Source: Pseudohalioglobus lutimaris (GTDB lineage: Bacteria > Pseudomonadota > Gammaproteobacteria > Pseudomonadales > Halieaceae). Taken from it: DNA of 64,000 bases. The DNA lies in contig NZ_PKUS01000005.1 in NCBI RefSeq assembly GCF_002866825.1, positions 186,001 through 250,000 of the forward strand, in the 5' to 3' direction. The translations under genes and the position numbers were made by a program. The first letter of the stretch is position 1. Each line of letters begins with the position of its first letter. Positions 1 to 7,891 of the stretch are shown piece by piece. The notes below the pieces were generated by a model. That model saw nothing but the letters and a program-made list of their open reading frames with translations, did no database searches and was not told the origin of the DNA.

Positions 1-713
1 AAATGAATGCGCTGTCACGCGAATTACGCGCCGATTTTGTAGCGGCTTTTGACGCCTGTACAGCGGACGAGGCGATCAGGGTAGTGATTCTCACCGGCAA
101 CGGCCGTGCCTTTTGTGCCGGCTTTGACCTCAAGGAATTGTCCTCCAGCAGCGAACAGGATGCCTCCCAGGAAGCAGATAACGTTATTGCCCGGGCGATG
201 GAGCGATTTGATGGGCCGATTATCGGTGCCATTAACGGTCATGCCATTACCGGTGGCTTCGAGATGGCACTTGCATGCGACATTCTGCTCGCCTCCGAAG
301 ACGCACGCTTCGCCGACACCCACGCCCGCGTGGGCATGTTGCCCGGATGGGGCCTAAGCCAGAAGCTGCCGCGCCTTATCGGTTTGTCCCGTGCCAAGGA
401 AATGTGTTTCACCGGTGCGCCAGTATTTGCTCAGCAGGCTTATGCATGGGGTCTGGTCAATCATGTGCTGGCGGTAGACGCATTGCTGCCCAGGGCGATA
501 GAGATGGCCGAGAACATGTGCGCCTGCGTGCCTCACGTTCTTAAACAATACAAACCACTTATTGACCAGGGTTACAGCATGCCCCTGAACGAGGCGCTGG
601 CGTGGGAAGAGGCCAAGGCCATTGAGTCGGCAAAACAGGCCTCGGCAGCGTTGATAGGCACGCGGCGTGAGGCGGTGCTGGCGCGTGGCAGGAGCGAAAA
701 AAATGAAGGATAA
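1..713 (+). CDS. Enoyl-CoA hydratase/isomerase family protein (5' end outside window)
   Basis: This is a crotonase-fold protein of the type that hydrates or isomerises enoyl-CoA thioesters in beta-oxidation. The visible 236 residues begin at a Met that in this family normally lies about 20-25 residues inside the protein (the context is usually ...RPEKMNAL), so the true start is probably upstream of base 1. The first oxyanion-hole segment NGRAFCAGFDLKE and the second, GMLPGWGLSQ, are both visible. Of the two glutamates used by classical hydratases, the second is kept (AKEMCFTG) but the first position reads His (FADTHARVG). This marks a divergent subfamily whose exact reaction cannot be told from sequence. 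It overlaps the following SDR gene by 11 bases, which suggests translational coupling in an operon running to about 4.9 kb. Confidence 0.88.
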   Translation, partial: MNALSRELRADFVAAFDACTADEAIRVVILTGNGRAFCAGFDLKELSSSSEQDASQEADNVIARAMERFDGPIIGAINGHAITGGFEMALACDILLASEDARFADTHARVGMLPGWGLSQKLPRLIGLSRAKEMCFTGAPVFAQQAYAWGLVNHVLAVDALLPRAIEMAENMCACVPHVLKQYKPLIDQGYSMPLNEALAWEEAKAIESAKQASAALIGTRREAVLARGRSEKNEG

Positions 714-1470
714 AACAGCACTGGTAATGGGCGGCGGAGCCGGCACCGGCCGCGCCACGGCACTGGCATTTGCCCGCGGCGGCGCGCGCGTGGTGGTGGC
801 GGATATCAGGGAAGCGGGCGCGCAGAAGACGCAGGCGCTTATCGAGGAAGCAGGCGGGGAGGCTGTCTCCGTTGTTGCCAATATGGCGTACGCGGATGAT
901 ATACAGCGCGTTGTGGAAACCTGCAGGCAAGCTTATGGCGGCCTGCACCTGGTGTCCAACAATGCCGCCCAGGCGGCACCCAACAAGCCGTTGACGGAAC
1001 TTGGCGAGGAGGAGTGGGACCGTTGCATGGGCGTCACCCTGAAGGGCGTCTGGCTATGCATGAAGTACCAGCTTCCCTTGATAGAGGCATCGGGCGGGGG
1101 TGCCATTGTCAATATAGCCTCCGTCTCTGGCATTCGCGGTGAAGTCTTTCAGTCTGCCTACGCCGCCGCCAAAGGGGGCGTGATCACGTTGACCAAGGCC
1201 GCTGCGGCGGAATATGCCCGCCGCGGGGTCAGGGTGAATACGGTGTGCCCCGGTGGTATTGAAACCGACGGCATGCGTTATTACCTGGAATCGATGCCCG
1301 AGATGCGTGAGCGTACGCTTAACGCCCATGCCATGGGGCGCCTGGCACAGCCAGAGGAGATCGCTGATGCGGTGGTTTACCTGTGTTCCGAGCAGGCGTC
1401 GTTTATCACCGGGCATGACCTGGTCGTAGATGGCGGTGTGTTGGTCCGTTCCAACGTGATAGAGACCTAG
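703..1470 (+). CDS. SDR family NAD(P)-dependent oxidoreductase
   Basis: A classical short-chain dehydrogenase of 255 residues, probably oxidising or reducing a hydroxyl/keto group on the intermediate handled by this operon. The nucleotide-binding motif GGGAGTG is at residues 10-16, the NNAA variant of the NNAG motif at 87-90, catalytic Ser140, and the YxxxK pair Tyr153/Lys157. The C-terminal GHDLVVDGG segment is typical of the family. The start at 703 is chosen because an AGGAG lies at the right distance; an in-frame upstream Met codon at 667 would push the protein deep into the previous gene. The Asp after the second beta strand (VVVADI) favours NAD over NADP. The substrate is unknown. Confidence 0.9.
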   Translation: MKDKTALVMGGGAGTGRATALAFARGGARVVVADIREAGAQKTQALIEEAGGEAVSVVANMAYADDIQRVVETCRQAYGGLHLVSNNAAQAAPNKPLTELGEEEWDRCMGVTLKGVWLCMKYQLPLIEASGGGAIVNIASVSGIRGEVFQSAYAAAKGGVITLTKAAAAEYARRGVRVNTVCPGGIETDGMRYYLESMPEMRERTLNAHAMGRLAQPEEIADAVVYLCSEQASFITGHDLVVDGGVLVRSNVIET

Positions 1471-1474
1471 TTGA

Positions 1475-2623
1475 ATGTACTTCGATACCGAATATTATCT
1501 GCGCGTACTCAGGCACGTCTGGTCGCTGAAGAGCTGGCGCGGACGCAATCGTATGTTGTTGCGGCTGTTGTTGCTGGTACCGCTAACCACGTTGTTTCAC
1601 AGTGTCTGTTTCCTCCTGGACTATCTGCTGTTCCCACGGCTGTGGCGCCAGCAGGTGATCAAGCCGGTATTTATAGTCGGCCACGCGCGCAGTGGCTCCA
1701 CCCTCTGTCATCGACTGATGGCGGCGGACGGTGAAACGTTCAGTTATTTTCTGTACTGGGAAACGTTTTTCCCGTCGCTGCTGCAGAAAAAAGTCATCCG
1801 TGCCCTGGGCTGGATCGATCAGCACTGGCTTGGCGGGCCGATCAGAAAGCGGCTGGAAGTGTGGGACGAAAAAATGTTCGGTTCGTCCCGGCATATCCAC
1901 AATATGAGCCTGTGGACCTCGGAAGAAGACCAGTTCGTGATGCGCGCGGCATTTGTGACCCAGATGTGGGCACTGGATGTGCCGATGATTGATAAGCTGG
2001 ATTTCTATCACCTCGACAGTATGCCGCGAAAACGCAGGCAGCGCTGGATGCGTCACTATCGAGAATGCGTCAAGCGTCAGCTGCTGCTCAATGGCGGACA
2101 GGGCACACACCTGAGCAAAAACCCGATGATGAGCGGCTGGGTGGAATCCTTGATCCAGACGTTTCCGGATGCGCGGGTGGCCGTGGTGATGCGCGACCCC
2201 GCCCAGTGCATACCCAGTGTGCTCAAACTCATGCAGTTCAGCTGGCGTGGTCGCGGCTGGAAGCACGACGACTACGCTGCCTCCATGCGCGAGTTGATCC
2301 AGATCTCCTTCGACACCTTTCGTGATCCGCGCAAGGTGCTGGCCAGACATCCGGAGACACCGCAGATCGTTGTCGACTACCGTCAGCTGACAACCCAACC
2401 GCGTGATACGGTACTGGCGATATACGCAGCGCTGGGCTTGACCGTAACGGCCGAGTTCGACCGCTACCTGCAGGAACAGGAAAGCAGGGAGCGCGGACAT
2501 AAGACGCCTTTCGCGTACAGCATAGAAGAGTTTGCCGGTGACGGTCTGTCGCGGCAGCGAATCGAGACCGAGCTCGCCGATTTCTATGCAATCTATGACT
2601 GGCCCAGAGGAGAGCAGGCATGA
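1475..2623 (+). CDS. Sulfotransferase family protein
   Basis: A PAPS-dependent sulfotransferase-like protein of 382 residues (Sulfotransfer_3 type). The 5'-phosphosulfate-binding loop GHARSGSTLCHR is at residues 69-80. The 3'-phosphate-binding element VVMRDPAQCIPS lies near 237-248, with Arg240 and Ser248 in the expected places. A hydrophobic stretch at about residues 28-53 may be a membrane anchor or an amphipathic cap. The start lies 4 bases after the stop of the preceding SDR, and the end overlaps the next SDR start as ATGA, so the gene is embedded in a catabolic operon. Whether it truly transfers sulfate, and to which acceptor (sterol, lipid or phenol), cannot be read from the sequence. 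Confidence 0.85.
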   Translation: MYFDTEYYLRVLRHVWSLKSWRGRNRMLLRLLLLVPLTTLFHSVCFLLDYLLFPRLWRQQVIKPVFIVGHARSGSTLCHRLMAADGETFSYFLYWETFFPSLLQKKVIRALGWIDQHWLGGPIRKRLEVWDEKMFGSSRHIHNMSLWTSEEDQFVMRAAFVTQMWALDVPMIDKLDFYHLDSMPRKRRQRWMRHYRECVKRQLLLNGGQGTHLSKNPMMSGWVESLIQTFPDARVAVVMRDPAQCIPSVLKLMQFSWRGRGWKHDDYAASMRELIQISFDTFRDPRKVLARHPETPQIVVDYRQLTTQPRDTVLAIYAALGLTVTAEFDRYLQEQESRERGHKTPFAYSIEEFAGDGLSRQRIETELADFYAIYDWPRGEQA

Positions 2624-3471
2624 GTGTATTGAAAGGACGTGTAGCGCTGGTCACAGGCGCCAGCCGCGGTATTGGCTACGCAATTGCACAGCGCTTTGCT
2701 GCGGAAGGCGCAGCAGTGGTGTTGTGTGCTTCACGCATGGGTGCTCATGGTGATCTGCAGGGTACGCTGGAAAGCGCAGTCGCAACGATCAAGGCAGGAG
2801 GCGGCAAAGCCGCGGCTGTAGCCTGTGACCTCAGTGACGCAAACGCACGCGCTGATCTCGTCAGTCGCGCCGGCCAGCCCTTCGGCCCGATTGACATCCT
2901 GGTTAACAATGCGGCGGCTTCCAAAATGCGACTGCCCAGCGAGTTGTCCACGGCGCAGCGCAATTTCATGTTCGACCTCAACGTCAATGCACCCATTGAA
3001 CTGGCGCAGCAGGCTATTCCCGGCATGCGTGAACGCGGTGTGGGTTGGATACTGAACATCAGTTCGCGCACCTGCGAGCAACCGGTCGTGCCCTATCGCG
3101 ACTCAGCCATGGCCGCACATGTTATTGCCGCATACGGTGCCACCAAGGCCGCGCTGAACCGCTACTCCGTCGGGCTCGCTCACGAACTCGCCGACCAGTG
3201 TATTTATGTCAATACACTGGCGCCGGAAAACATTGTGCTCACCTCGGGGGCCGAGTACGTGCGTGATATTGCCAGGCGCAGCCCGGATATGGCCGAGCCG
3301 GTGGAGATGATGGCGGAGGCCGCACTGGCGCTGTGCCACCGTCCTTTCGTCGGCCAGAATTGCTACAGCAGGCAGTTGCTGCACAGCCTTGGACTGAAGG
3401 TGAAATCCCTGGACGGCCAGCGTGAACTGGGCGACGCGTTTCTGCCCGCAGACCTGAATGCGACGGCTTGA
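2620..3471 (+). CDS. SDR family oxidoreductase
   Basis: A second classical SDR in the same operon, 283 residues. The cofactor motif TGASRGIG is at residues 13-20, NNAAA replaces NNAG in the middle, and YGATK supplies the catalytic Tyr-x3-Lys. A small insertion (about 15 residues with the sequence CEQPVVPYRDSAM) separates the catalytic Ser strand from the Tyr. This loop is longer than in the standard family and probably shapes the substrate pocket. GAGGAGAGCAGGC gives a strong ribosome binding site inside the end of the sulfotransferase gene, and ATGA overlap indicates coupling. The substrate is unknown; the shared operon with enoyl-CoA hydratase and another SDR suggests stepwise degradation of a cyclic or branched compound. 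Confidence 0.88.
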   Translation: MSVLKGRVALVTGASRGIGYAIAQRFAAEGAAVVLCASRMGAHGDLQGTLESAVATIKAGGGKAAAVACDLSDANARADLVSRAGQPFGPIDILVNNAAASKMRLPSELSTAQRNFMFDLNVNAPIELAQQAIPGMRERGVGWILNISSRTCEQPVVPYRDSAMAAHVIAAYGATKAALNRYSVGLAHELADQCIYVNTLAPENIVLTSGAEYVRDIARRSPDMAEPVEMMAEAALALCHRPFVGQNCYSRQLLHSLGLKVKSLDGQRELGDAFLPADLNATA

Positions 3472-3505
3472 CCCAACACGATGCAAAATTACTGAGAAAC
3501 CAGAT

Positions 3506-4903
3506 ATGACCAAGAACACCAACGCAGCGAAAGCGGCTTTGCGACAGGCCTGGGACGAGATGATCAACACCCTGCAGGAAGCGCGTGATGCCATAGATGA
3601 CCCCGGGTTGATGCCACCGCCCGCCAGCGACCGTAACCTGGCAGAGGGCTATCGCTACCTGATGGGGTTCGTGCACAGTGCGGTGGAAAGGGCGTTTCAC
3701 GACGACCCCCAGCGACCTCAGTTCCGCAACGCCTTGAGTCCGATAACGCGCGCCACGATCGATAATGCCGACGCCATTTATTTTTATGCCCACATAGACG
3801 GCCGTAACACCTATCGTATTCACGGGGAGGTTGGCGATTCCCGCCACTGGCGCGGAGAACCGGCGGTGACGGGTGAGCGCAAGGCACCACACTACCTCAT
3901 TTTTGAGGTCAGTAGCGGGGGACTTTCCGGTGATACAGGAAACCTGCAGGAGCTGCGACCAGGCACCAGAACCCAGACCAGTATGCTGGATTGCTCGCGT
4001 ATCGAGGTGAACGCAGACGGCAGCTTCGATATCTTGCTGGCGCCGGAAAAGCCCGCAGACTATACCGGCAATTTTATGTCGACCATGAAGGTGGTAAACC
4101 GGCCGCATCCGACGGACCCGGATATGCCGCCTGAGCGCTACGCCAGCTACATCAGCGGCCGCCAGCTTTTCGGCGACTGGGAATGCGAGGAAGCCATTCA
4201 CATGGAGATAACCCCGCTGGGCGCGGAGGGGCTGCCTGCACCGGCCTTCAACGGTGCCAGCGCTGCGCAGCAACTGCGCGAGTGTGGTGACATTGTGCGG
4301 GGCCAGATGCACTTCTGGAACGCTTTCTGGGCGATTCCCATGGGAACCTACGGTGAACGCCCCGGCACGCTGCCGGGGATGGCGTTCAAGCGCAACGGCT
4401 TCAACAACATCAACGCAGCCTCCGGTGCCACCGGTGGCGGCATGAGCACCAACTTGTACGCCGGTGGGGTGTTTGAGCTGGAACCGGATGAAGCGCTGAT
4501 TATAGAGAATCATATCAAGCAGCAACCGCATTACATTGGTTTTCAGTTGGCTAATCTCTGGGGCGAATCGCTGGAATACGCAAATCGGCTGGGCAGCCTC
4601 AATGGCAGCCAGACGCAGGTGGATGCAGACGGCGTCATTCGACTGGTGGTGGCGCACCGCGACCCCGGCGTACCCAATTGGCTGGACACCAGTGGTCAGC
4701 GCGAGGGGTTCCTCACGCCGCGCTGGGCCTACAGCGAGCGACCGGAAGAAGATCAGTGGCCAAGCATAAGCGCGAAGAAGGTGCGTTTCGATGAGATTCG
4801 TGAGCACCTGCCGGCGGCGACACCGGTGGTCAGTGAGGCACAGCGTCGCGAACAGGTGGCCATTCGTCAGCGCCATGTGCAGCGTCGCTTCAGGCAGTTC
4901 TGA
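3506..4903 (+). CDS. DUF1214-like domain protein
   Basis: A 465-residue protein with no catalytic motif that I recognise. The N-terminal part (LAEGYRYLMGFVHSAVERAF, then TIDNADAIYFYAHIDGRNTYRIHGEVGD) resembles the beta-rich DUF1214 family found near lipid and steroid catabolism genes in actinobacteria and marine gammaproteobacteria. That assignment is from memory of the family and is moderate. There is no signal peptide. The start at 3506 removes 16 residues that would otherwise overlap the preceding SDR. The ribosome binding site is weak (GAGAAAC). It is the last gene of the operon beginning at the window edge and is followed by a good terminator hairpin. A long antisense reading frame covering 3239-4876 is a GC-driven shadow. 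Confidence 0.72.
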   Translation: MTKNTNAAKAALRQAWDEMINTLQEARDAIDDPGLMPPPASDRNLAEGYRYLMGFVHSAVERAFHDDPQRPQFRNALSPITRATIDNADAIYFYAHIDGRNTYRIHGEVGDSRHWRGEPAVTGERKAPHYLIFEVSSGGLSGDTGNLQELRPGTRTQTSMLDCSRIEVNADGSFDILLAPEKPADYTGNFMSTMKVVNRPHPTDPDMPPERYASYISGRQLFGDWECEEAIHMEITPLGAEGLPAPAFNGASAAQQLRECGDIVRGQMHFWNAFWAIPMGTYGERPGTLPGMAFKRNGFNNINAASGATGGGMSTNLYAGGVFELEPDEALIIENHIKQQPHYIGFQLANLWGESLEYANRLGSLNGSQTQVDADGVIRLVVAHRDPGVPNWLDTSGQREGFLTPRWAYSERPEEDQWPSISAKKVRFDEIREHLPAATPVVSEAQRREQVAIRQRHVQRRFRQF

Positions 4904-4966
4904 GTTGCTGGTCTGGTCGCCCGCGCGCGGTGAACAGGTTCACATGCGGCCAACAACCCTGGCGAG

Positions 4967-4994
4967 GGCAGCAGCAAACTGCTGCCACGTTTTC
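4967..4994 (+). terminator. Rho-independent terminator-like hairpin
   Basis: A perfect 8-bp stem (GGCAGCAG at 4967-4974 paired with CTGCTGCC at 4979-4986) with a CAAA loop is followed by ACGTTTTC. It sits between the end of the DUF1214-like gene and the ribosome binding site of the phosphatase gene, so it would end the enoyl-CoA hydratase to DUF1214 operon. The T-tract is short, so termination may be partial. Confidence 0.5.
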
Positions 4995-5007
4995 AGGAGC
5001 TTGATAG

Positions 5008-5925
5008 ATGGATAGTTCACGGCGCTACACCTGCGCCACTTTTATTGGTGGCATGCTTATCCCGTTGCTGATGGCGTCGCTACCTGCATTCTGTGCGGAC
5101 CGTGGGCAATCCCAGATCGCTCGCGAGCCCGGGGCTTCGGGACAGCCCGTTCAACGCCTGCTGCCACTGCGCCATGCCGCCAATGCCCGGGATCTGGGAG
5201 GGTATGCAAACGCTGAAGGTCGTACGGTAAAGTGGGGCATGCTGTACCGCTCAGACAGCATAGCCAATCTGGATGCCAGGGACCTGGGCGTGTTGCATGA
5301 ATTACAGCTGTCTGTGGTCACCGACTTTCGCAGCGTACAGGAAAGAGAGGGAGCCCGGGACAGACTGCCCCAGCAAGACCCTGCCATCGTTTACCGAACC
5401 GTAGCGGTAAACAATCCGGGTCTGGATGTGGCTGAGCTGGGGCGAAGAGTCTATGCCGGGGACATTACCAATGACGAATTGCTGGCGTTACTGGATCGAC
5501 GTGCTTACGTGACCGACCCGGCCTTGCGCGCCGCCTGGGGTAACTGGTTGCGCAGTCTTGGCGAACCCGGTGCATTGCCGCAACTGTTCCACTGCACAGC
5601 GGGTAAAGACCGTACCGGTTTTGCTGCGGCGATCGTGTTGCTTGCGCTGGGTGTTCCTCGCGAGAGCGTGATGGACGACTTCTTGCTGAGCAATCACTTC
5701 CTGTCAGCGCGTATTGAAGAGGGCGTCGCCCGGATCCAGGCAAACACCAATGGCGGGCTTGATCCAGATGTCCTGGCACAGGTGATCGGCGTGAGCGCGA
5801 GCAGCCTGGAAGATGCGCTTACAGAAATGGCGTTACGTTACGGGTCCGTGGATGGCTATATACGTGACGGCCTGGGTATAGACGAGGCCACGCGGGTCCG
5901 GCTTCAGCAGGTGTTGTTGGAGTAA
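5008..5925 (+). CDS. Exported tyrosine-protein phosphatase (Y_phosphatase3 family)
   Basis: A 305-residue protein with an N-terminal signal-like segment (hydrophobic residues about 11-29, ending AFCA) and a dual-specificity/tyrosine phosphatase domain of the bacterial Y_phosphatase3 type. The P-loop HCTAGKDRTG is at residues 195-204 with nucleophile Cys196 and Arg202. The family's typical N-terminal block NARDLGGY and the DFRS segment are also present, the latter probably carrying the general acid region. AGGAG lies 9 bases before the ATG. It probably acts in the periplasm on phosphoproteins or on phosphoinositide-like or nucleotide substrates; the natural substrate is unknown. It ends 1 base from the convergent gene at 5927. 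Confidence 0.87.
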   Translation: MDSSRRYTCATFIGGMLIPLLMASLPAFCADRGQSQIAREPGASGQPVQRLLPLRHAANARDLGGYANAEGRTVKWGMLYRSDSIANLDARDLGVLHELQLSVVTDFRSVQEREGARDRLPQQDPAIVYRTVAVNNPGLDVAELGRRVYAGDITNDELLALLDRRAYVTDPALRAAWGNWLRSLGEPGALPQLFHCTAGKDRTGFAAAIVLLALGVPRESVMDDFLLSNHFLSARIEEGVARIQANTNGGLDPDVLAQVIGVSASSLEDALTEMALRYGSVDGYIRDGLGIDEATRVRLQQVLLE

Positions 5926-5926
5926 C

Positions 5927-6376
5927 TCAGTCCGCGCAGTTTGAGCCCTGTTCGTCCATTGGCGTCAGTCGATGGATGCCATGTACGCTGCCGTCCGGGT
6001 TGATCGAGAAGTAGTCTGCACCGACGCGATAAACGGGACCGCAACGCTTCTTGCCTTCAGCACCAGGTAGCCCGCTGAGTATGACCACGCATCGCATTCC
6101 ATCTTCTGCGTACCATTGACCGGTGACTGTCCCCGATCTCTCGCCGTTGGACCAGCGGTTAACCAGGCTGCCGTCGGCATACCAGGCGTTGCTGGCACGA
6201 GTGCCGGCGGCGTCCTGTACCTCGGCCTTGTCGCACACATCTGCAAAGCGCTGTTTTATGGCCGCAGTGGAAAGACGCACAGCGTTTTCTGGCTGCGCAG
6301 CAGCCAGCGGTGCAAGCAGCAGAAACACCAGTACGCAGGAGTTCTTACCAGGCCTTTTGCGGCATCTTGTGCTCAT
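5927..6376 (-). CDS. Hypothetical exported protein
   Basis: A small 149-residue protein with a signal peptide (basic start MSTRCRKRPGKNS, hydrophobic CVLVFLLLAPLAAA, likely cleavage after AAA or AAQ). The mature part is rich in Gly/Asp with a WYADGSLVNRW...GQWYAEDGMRC pattern, which reads like a short beta-sheet domain with two repeated WYA-DG strands, and four cysteines that could form disulfides. I do not recognise the family. GGAGG sits at proper spacing before the ATG at 6376; an in-frame start 14 codons upstream would overlap the next gene and lacks such a site. It lies 22 bases downstream of the luciferase-like gene on the same strand and may be co-transcribed. Confidence 0.68.
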   Translation of the reverse strand: MSTRCRKRPGKNSCVLVFLLLAPLAAAQPENAVRLSTAAIKQRFADVCDKAEVQDAAGTRASNAWYADGSLVNRWSNGERSGTVTGQWYAEDGMRCVVILSGLPGAEGKKRCGPVYRVGADYFSINPDGSVHGIHRLTPMDEQGSNCAD

Positions 6377-6398
6377 GGGTTCCTCCGCGGCAACCGGA

Positions 6399-7232
6399 CT
6401 ACAGCCAGTACTGCGCAAGTTCCGTCATGGCCCGTATTTTTTCCTCCAGTGGTTCAGAAGCCGGCTCCATGACGGCCCAGGGCATAAGCACAACACCTTT
6501 TACACCCAGCGCTGCAAGGCTGCTCAGGTAGTCGTCGCTGAGTGGTTCTGTGGCGATTACATACGCATTCGCCTCACCGGCAGACAGCTCGTGCAATGTG
6601 TTGAGTAGCGGTTTGAGCTCTTCGATTGGATGATTCATGCCGATCCAGCCGGCCTGTTTTGCCGCCCGCCTGATCGCCAGGGGAGAATTGCCGCCGATAT
6701 AAATGGGTGGTGGCGTCGACGGGCGCGGTGCTATGCCCACGTCCCGGAACTGGTAGCACTGTCCGTCGTAACTGAACAGGTCCTGTCTCCATAAGCCTTG
6801 CATCACATCCAGTGACTCAACGAAGCGTTTGCCGCGGGTAGCCGGGTTGTGGCCCAGAAGCGCGATTTCATCGGTATTCCAGCCCGGCGTTATGCCCAGA
6901 GCAAAACGATTGTCGCTGAGATCGGCCAGGGCTGCGGTCTGCTTCGCCACGGAGAAGGGGTCGCGCATACCCATCACGTATGCGTAGGTCATGAAATGCA
7001 GTGTCTCGGTCACCGCGGCCATGGTGGCGGCGGTGGTCATCGGCTCGATATTGGGAATGGCCGGGTCATAGGGAATGCCCAGCATGGGGTGGCGGCTTTG
7101 CTGTACCCTGGGCAGGGCGACATGGTCGGACAGCGCCACACCGCTGTAGCCCAGTGCCTCGGCCTCCCGTGCGATGGTTTTGACCTCCGCGCCGCGGTTG
7201 GTTTCGTGAAACCATGCCAGCCAATATTCCAT
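6399..7232 (-). CDS. LLM-class (luciferase-like) flavin oxidoreductase
   Basis: A 277-residue member of the bacterial luciferase-like superfamily, which uses FMN or F420 to oxidise small organic substrates. Typical features are the early block AREAEALGYSGVALSDHVALP, then MTTAATMAAVTETLHFMTYAYVMGMRDPFSVAKQTAALADLSDNRFALGITPGW, and the C-terminal IYIGGNSPLAIRRAAKQAGW. The start at 7232 (MEYWLAWF) has AGGA upstream; a Met 16 codons earlier is less likely because family members begin near this point. The choice of FMN or F420 cannot be fixed from sequence. It sits in a catabolic neighbourhood with nitronate monooxygenase and acyl-CoA synthetase, so a Baeyer-Villiger or hydroxylation role is possible. 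Confidence 0.82.
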   Translation of the reverse strand: MEYWLAWFHETNRGAEVKTIAREAEALGYSGVALSDHVALPRVQQSRHPMLGIPYDPAIPNIEPMTTAATMAAVTETLHFMTYAYVMGMRDPFSVAKQTAALADLSDNRFALGITPGWNTDEIALLGHNPATRGKRFVESLDVMQGLWRQDLFSYDGQCYQFRDVGIAPRPSTPPPIYIGGNSPLAIRRAAKQAGWIGMNHPIEELKPLLNTLHELSAGEANAYVIATEPLSDDYLSSLAALGVKGVVLMPWAVMEPASEPLEEKIRAMTELAQYWL

Positions 7233-7384
7233 GCTATACCGTCCTGTGAAGTGTTTGCGAAGCACTGGATAGTACATCATGCCGTCTGAGCCCTGGGCTG
7301 ATCACTTATACCGTCGTCACCCTATCGTGAACCGCGTATGGTGTTCCAGCTGTAAGCACTGAAGCTCGCAGCGTACGCACGAAC

Positions 7385-7702
7385 TCAGGTGTTTCCAGGT
7401 GGGATGACCTCCCACTCCGGGGCCTCATACTCTCCGATCAGCCGAAATTCAACATGCTCCGTCTGTCGGGAGATAATCTCCTGGACACGTGGGTCGGGCT
7501 TGCCTTCCATCTCGTCGCGCAGGGCCTTTGATTCCCAGGTGGCGATGGCCAGTAGCACATCGGGCTCGCCGATCTTTCTATGCAGGCGAGTACCCTGGGC
7601 ACCAGGGGCCTGCTGGATAATGGTACTCGCTTCTATCCAGCCCTCTGCATAGCGCTCTGGCGGGAACCCCGGTTTCATCCTGATCTCGAAAATAAAGTGC
7701 AC
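7385..7702 (-). CDS. Antibiotic biosynthesis monooxygenase (ABM)-like small protein
   Basis: A 105-residue protein with the dimeric alpha/beta ABM-fold pattern: an opening beta strand MHFIFEIRMKPGF, a helix containing WIEASTII, a GxxxxRLHRKIGEPD turn, and LLAIATWESKALRDEME. The family includes small cofactor-free monooxygenases and haem- or quinone-related enzymes, and many members have no known reaction. It starts with GTG at 7702, preceded by AAGGAG at 9 bases. It diverges from the nitronate monooxygenase gene across a 189-bp intergenic region that carries an inverted repeat. Confidence 0.7.
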   Translation of the reverse strand: MHFIFEIRMKPGFPPERYAEGWIEASTIIQQAPGAQGTRLHRKIGEPDVLLAIATWESKALRDEMEGKPDPRVQEIISRQTEHVEFRLIGEYEAPEWEVIPPGNT

Positions 7703-7790
7703 GGTTTGAGCTCCTTTTTATCATGCTGGCGGTACCAGGCGACCCTGCGATAGATGGCTGGCCTGGGGGGCGTCCAGCTTGTAGTATCGC

Positions 7791-7808
7791 ATGCTTCACT
7801 GGAAGCAT
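7791..7808. promoter_or_regulatory. Inverted repeat in divergent promoter region
   Basis: A perfect 7-bp inverted repeat (ATGCTTC at 7791-7797, ACTG spacer, GAAGCAT at 7802-7808) lies midway between the ABM-like gene and the nitronate monooxygenase gene. It has no T-tract and looks like an operator for a dimeric regulator acting on both genes. This is inference from position and symmetry only. Confidence 0.35.
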
Positions 7809-7891
7809 ACGCGCGGTGTCGCTCGACTGGCTGGGCTCAGCGGCCATGTCGCACAGTCGCTATTTATTGCAGGACCGAGGAGTAGATAAGA

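Noticed and set aside
3239-4876. A 545-codon open frame on the minus strand across the DUF1214-like gene
   Set aside because: It is antisense to a well supported gene, has no recognisable domain and is typical of the shadow frames seen in GC-rich coding sequence.
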